Part shown: piece after piece, positions 59,912 to 64,000 of the stretch
How the letters are laid out: each line of letters starts with the position of its first letter
Position numbering within the stretch: the stretch's first letter is position 1
Source of the DNA: Isoetes taiwanensis
Taxonomy: Eukaryota; Streptophyta; Lycopodiopsida; Isoetales; Isoetaceae
Reading direction: 5' to 3'
Length of the DNA: 64,000 nt
NCBI GenBank assembly: GCA_021234155.1
Contig: JAJEKV010000067.1
Span: 1,527,659-1,591,658 of the forward strand
The notes under the pieces: generated by a model
What the model was told of the DNA's origin: nothing
Seen by the model: only the letters and a program-made list of their open reading frames with translations
Database searches by the model: none
Position numbers and translations under genes: made by a program

Positions 59912-62400
59912 CTAGAACTTGTACGCTCCTATTGTCTAAAACCATCAACCAGATTGACTGCTTGGGGCTGCCGTTGATGGTGATTTTATTCCTAAAGGAG
60001 CATTCCATGGAATGCCTAGCATTTGCAAGAGGCACCAATATACTATGCCCTCGCTGATGTGGTGACCAATCGTGCCACATTTTGCACATCAAACTTGGAA
60101 GTGTTGTTCATGAATGGATATCTATTTTGAATTTGGAAGAATTTGGATGGTTGTGATTTTTTTTCTTGGCCGCTAAATATTGCAATTTGGCCTTAGAGTA
60201 TACATGTAAAGATTGGATTTCTTACTTACCATCTCTAAAGTGGGAGGTATCCATGGAGAATTTGCTTGCTCCTTTATTTTAGAGCCAATTCGAAACCATT
60301 TCATGAGATAGTTTCTCCTACATGCACTATTCCAACGCTTAGCGCCTGGCGCCTGCCTGAGGCGCTGCCTGAGGCCTGCCCGAGCAGATGCAGTGACGGA
60401 TGGCGTTGGAGCAGCGGCAGTGAAGGATGGCGACCCTGTGTGTGCCTGAGTGGATGTCCGCCTGCGCGCATACCTGGGGGTGCTGGCGCCTTGGCGCAGG
60501 GCTGGAGGATAGGTGAGGAGGCACCTCCGATGGGCGACTTCCCTGAGCGGTTTTTCTGAGCGCCGCCTTCCCTGCGCGTCTGGGCGATTGGCGTTGGGGG
60601 CGTCTGTTTTCCAGCACCCAGTTGTGAAGAGGTTACGGTTCGGAGCTGCTTGGTGAAGCCTTGTCTGCTGGAGGTATGAAGGTATGCTTGTTGCTTGTGC
60701 AACAGCATGGATTTTTGGATCGGTGAGCAGCCATAGTCATCCTGGCAACGGTTTTTTCCCAGGTGGTTTTTAATCCGGGTCAGGATGGTTGTGTTCTAGC
60801 TCACGTTGTGCTTTGGTTTAAGGGCTTCGGCCCATGTTCTTGTTTGGACTTCGGTCCAGGACTTCGGTCCCTTATGTACTTGGTCCCATAACCCGATTGG
60901 GTTCCGTGGACGTTAAAATTTTTTCCTTTCCTTCCTACAGGGATGACGATATTTGCTTGATTTTGAAGGCAAAGCCAGTTGGAGTTTCTTTTTATAGACA
61001 TGGCAAGTACATCGAGGAGCTATGACAGTTATTGAGAGAGAATTTTCAATTCACAGTATACCACTACCTTTTATGTTCTTGAAGAACTTCATGACGAATT
61101 CACCTGCATATTGTAGTGATTATCTAATTCTCATAGAATTTAAGAGTTTGCACACGAGTCCAGAGCTGCAGTTCTCAACATTTCTAGCAAACGTGTCTAA
61201 AAAACCTTGCTAAATTTTATGAGCTAGATAACGTCCTCCCAGGAGGTGTTATGGCCTAGGAAAATGGCCGAGTGGTCAGGAAATTTCGAGGTCGTACGAT
61301 AGTATGGCCGAGGAATTTCGTGGTCACAAGGCCATTTTCTGGGCTATAATGCCAAGGGGAGGGGCGATATCGATTTTAACGCTCCGTGTCCGAGGCATTT
61401 AGGCAAAATATTTAAAGCAAATCATCCAAATTGGACAACAAGAATTACTCCCATGAATCTGCCTGCATTTCCACCCTACTGCATCCAAAAAGCCCGACCC
61501 AATTTGATTGTATCTAGGGCGTAATTTAATTTTTGGCAACTTTGTTGCAGAAAGTGGCAGTGTTCAAACCTTTCAATTGATGTCTAAACTCCAAATTGGA
61601 ATGCAAGAATGGCTTCAAATGTATTGCCCTGCACTTCTGCCCTATTCCATCCAAAAATCCTTATTCAAATCCATTCTGTCTGGGCTTGATTTGATTTTTG
61701 AGAAACTGTTGCAGACCTCAAAATCTTCAATTGGCGCCCGAATTCTCCGAATTGTGCTGCAAATTGTCTTACAAGAGCATGCCCAATGCACGATTTCATC
61801 CAATCGGATTGCAAATCTGCTCCCGATCATATGCTGTGTGCTCTCTCTGTAGAAGAAAATGTAAGCAAAAAGTAAACAAAATGGTAGCAGATAAACACTT
61901 GTCAAAAAATAAGAATGTTATGGGCATAACACCCTCCTGATAAGTTGTTATGGGCATAACAAATGGGAAAGAAATGCGATGGGGTATAACCTTGTAAGGA
62001 AACTTGGCCCTAAATGACTAGGACCAGAACATTAAGGTAATCGAGATTTACGACAAAACATACTGAGGGTCCATCCCCATTAGTGTCTGAACTTATTTTC
62101 CCAACTCTACCACGTCAGCAAACTAGAGGCGGCAATTTTTTTTAGACCGCCGACTATTCCCAAACCTAAAATTGAATTTCGCTAGATCAGCAAAGGGAAG
62201 GCGGAAAGAAATGTTCCCATTGCAATTTGCAACTCCGATTTGCTTTGCTTTTTCAAACCCGCCAGATCTACATAAAACGACAAACCTGGTTCACAAACAG
62301 AGAATTCAGAAGTGCTAGATAACTTCTGCAAAAAGGGAAGGTAACCCGGCCATGTCATCCAAATTCAAAAAAGAAAAAATGCAATAGGAACTTAACTTGC
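59912..62400. other. Non-coding region upstream of eS30
   Basis: No supported gene. It includes a GC-rich block (60340-60620), an inverted repeat at 61246-61345, and a diverged tandem repeat (about 61441-61560 and 61590-61720, both containing CATCCAAAAA, TTTGATT and TGTTGCAGA). Confidence 0.5.
61246..61345. repeat. Imperfect inverted repeat, about 20 bp arms
   Basis: TTATGGCCTAGGAAAATGGC faces GGCCATTTTCTGGGCTATAA across about 60 nt. Inner parts AGGAAATTTCGAGGTC and AGGAATTTCGTGGTC are direct repeats. Probably a fold-back remnant. Confidence 0.5.
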
Positions 62401-62404
62401 AGAA

Positions 62405-62611
62405 CCGGGTTCACCACATGGCAAAGGCACCTTGAACTTTTAAGGGCACCTTGAAATTTTTGGGCTAATGGGGATGCGGTTCGCCACGTGGCAAAGGCAC
62501 CTTGAACTTTTAAGGGCACCTTGAAATTTTTGCGGCCTGATTGGCATATTCCCCTGAGATCCGGCCTTATGTTTGTCCTGCCCTAGGAATACACAAGAGA
62601 AACCCTAATTA
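62405..62611 (+). promoter_or_regulatory. eS30 upstream region: duplicated module, G-box and telo-box
   Basis: A module containing GGCAAAGGCACCTTGAACTT and AAGGGCACCTTGAAATTTTT occurs twice (about 62420-62462 and 62490-62532). The second is headed by the perfect G-box core CCACGTGG (62485-62492); the first has CCACATGG. AAACCCTAA at 62600-62608, about 56 bp upstream of the ATG, is the telo-box found in many plant ribosomal-protein promoters. No clear TATA box. Confidence 0.65.
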
Positions 62612-62663
62612 GGTATCTCTTGTGCTACCACAGCGTCGAAGCTTTCGCCAAGCGAGCGTGAGA

Positions 62664-62924
62664 ATGAGTAAGGTCCATGGTTCTCTCGCCCGAGCGGGGA
62701 AGGTTAGGGGCCAAACTCCTAAGGTAGCAAAGCAAGACAAGAAGAAAAGGCCCAAAGGTCGGGCTTACAAACGTATTCAATACAACCGCCGCTTCGTCAC
62801 TGCAGGTATGTTTTTTTTCAATGAAGATTGAAGCACACCATTTGTTTTACTGATGGATACATCCAACGTATTTTTAGTGGTCGGTTTTGGGAAGAAACGT
62901 GGCCCTAATTCTTCTGAGAAGTAA
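62664..62924 (+). CDS. RPS30: 40S ribosomal protein eS30
   Basis: Two exons, 62664-62805 and 62878-62924, are joined across a 72 nt GT-AG intron. They encode 62 residues: [20 protein letters not shown], then [20 protein letters not shown], then [20 protein letters not shown] and EK. The length and sequence match plant eS30, which lacks the ubiquitin-like leader of animal FAU. The product is a very basic component of the small ribosomal subunit near the decoding region. The Met at 62664 is chosen over upstream in-frame codons because it matches the conserved N terminus. There is a polypyrimidine-rich leader and a telo-box upstream. The copy is intact, with no stops, and the retained intron excludes a processed pseudogene. 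Confidence 0.96.
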
Positions 62925-64000
62925 AATGAAGGTATTCCATTCATATTTCTTTCTGTCTGTGTTTTTTAAGTATAGTATCATTCATTTCATCAGTTTACAA
63001 ACTTCTTTGTATGAAACTCATTGTCTTCTGAATTTTACAGATTACTCAAGGAAATGAGCTTGAAGTTTACATTTGAATCGAGAAATGAGCTTTACATTTG
63101 CTGAATGTTTTTGTTAGACATCAATGATCATAGAAGCATTAATATTTTTGTTAGACATCAATGATCATGTACAAAATCTTCTGTGAGTTAATTCCTTGAA
63201 GACTCAGTCCATACATGTTCATACTCTGAACACGAGAAAATAGGTACTTGGCAGCTCTATTTACTCGAAACTTTTCTTTTACTGCATATTCTGCACTTAG
63301 ACATTCTGCATATTATGCACTTAAACTTGTCATCAGTTAAACATTATATCAGAAAGCTTTATCACATGCAAATATCAAATTAACAGATGCTTTTGACGCT
63401 GTTCAAACCTGGCATATGCATTGTCTACTTGCTAACTATGTCTAGACGCCTGACTAACTGTAAACGTTCATACTCTATGTTTTCGAATCGTGCTCACTGT
63501 AAACCTTTTAGTTCTGAATTAGATGTTTGCAAGAGCTGTTCCCAGGTTATATGGTAGTAGTGATTTCATTTATGCTGGTGGCACGAGGATATGGATTTCT
63601 GTCTTTCTGCCTTTCTGGCATGATTGTCTATGGAAGCAAGAATTTAGAGTTTGTAATTAACAACAGTATGATACTGAGTAGAGTGTAATACCACGGTTGA
63701 TCTTATGATCTTTTTTACAAAATATGGATATTGTAGTAGTGTTTGCATTTATGCTGGTGGCATCAGGATATGGATTTTTGTCTTTCTGGCATGATTGTCT
63801 ATTTAATCAAGAATTTAGAGTTTGTAATTAACAACAGTATGATACTGAGTAGAGTGTAATACCACAGCTGATCTTATGATCCTTTTTACAGTATATGGAT
63901 ATAGATATCTTAAAATTTAGACAAGAGCTTGTCTGATACAATTTCTGTATGTAAGCATCTGATCAGCACATTGAATGGAATTTTTTTTACTCACACATAA
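62925..64000 (+). other. eS30 3' region and downstream DNA
   Basis: No second gene. The sequence is AT-rich with small tandem copies (for example TTTTTGTTAGACATCAATGATCAT near 63110 and 63148) and a larger duplication at 63567-63893. Confidence 0.5.
63567..63893 (+). repeat. Tandem duplication, period about 179 bp
   Basis: 63567-63715 and 63746-63892 share the line ATTTATGCTGGTGGCA, GAATTTAGAGTTTGTAATTA and ATACTGAGTAGAGTGTAATA. The second copy lacks a short CTTTCTGC segment. Confidence 0.85.

Noticed and set aside
60301-60708. Frames in the GC-rich block near 60.3-60.7 kb
   Set aside because: Composition-driven open frames on both strands with no domain; not convincing as a gene.
62806-62877. 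C/D-box snoRNA in the eS30 intron (ATGAAGA and CTGA motifs)
   Set aside because: Only about 30 nt separate the motifs and no terminal stem is present; too small for a snoRNA.

Overview
This is about 64 kb of nuclear DNA from a land plant. The clearest evidence is an intact two-exon cytosolic ribosomal protein eS30 gene with a plant-type telo-box upstream, a zinc-finger-homeodomain (ZF-HD) class homeodomain fragment, a pentatricopeptide-repeat (PPR) remnant, plant Ty3/gypsy lineages, an L1-type LINE with a poly(A) tail, and a Helitron. The mix of lineages (a DUF7869-like coding region, a ParB-like domain gene, LINEs tied to microsatellites) makes a seed-free plant such as a fern or lycophyte my best guess. 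That is inference, not proof.

Layout. 1-1.66 kb is a clustered array of tRNA-derived, SINE-like repeats. 1.96-14.39 kb holds four copies of one LINE family (A +, B + nearly full length, C -, D - tail only), each bordered by TC/GA-rich microsatellite DNA, plus a decayed DUF7869-like coding region (10.5-13.5 kb). 14.39-17.21 kb is the 3' half of a chromodomain Ty3/gypsy element with a 1.5 kb LTR. 17.2-24.0 kb is mostly non-coding repeats with a kinase/ZF-HD pseudogene pair. A likely functional class I methyltransferase gene lies on the minus strand at 24.0-24.9 kb. 25.6-28.6 kb carries a 540 bp direct duplication. 29.19-31.47 kb contains a cluster of an 18 bp perfect palindrome and a broken gene with a ParB/sulfiredoxin-like domain, whose introns carry the same palindrome.

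34.31-58.67 kb is one large nested structure. An Athila-like Ty3/gypsy element (G2, +) has paired 570 bp LTRs and a matching 5 bp target duplication (GGAGG) 24.4 kb apart. Its gag contains an inverted, pol-less relative (G1, -). Its reverse transcriptase is split by an L1-type LINE 3' end, an unidentified coding remnant and a 3.5 kb non-autonomous Helitron that itself carries a MITE. Its integrase is split by a piece of the chromodomain element's LTR joined to a second copy of its own protease region. G1 and G2 both keep a long extra ORF of unknown function between pol and the 3' LTR.

58.7-62.6 kb is non-coding, with a 0.88 kb fold-back element related to the MITE inside the Helitron. The window ends with the eS30 gene (62.66-62.92 kb) and its repeat-rich downstream DNA. 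Only eS30 and the methyltransferase look like intact host genes; nearly everything else is transposon or pseudogene.
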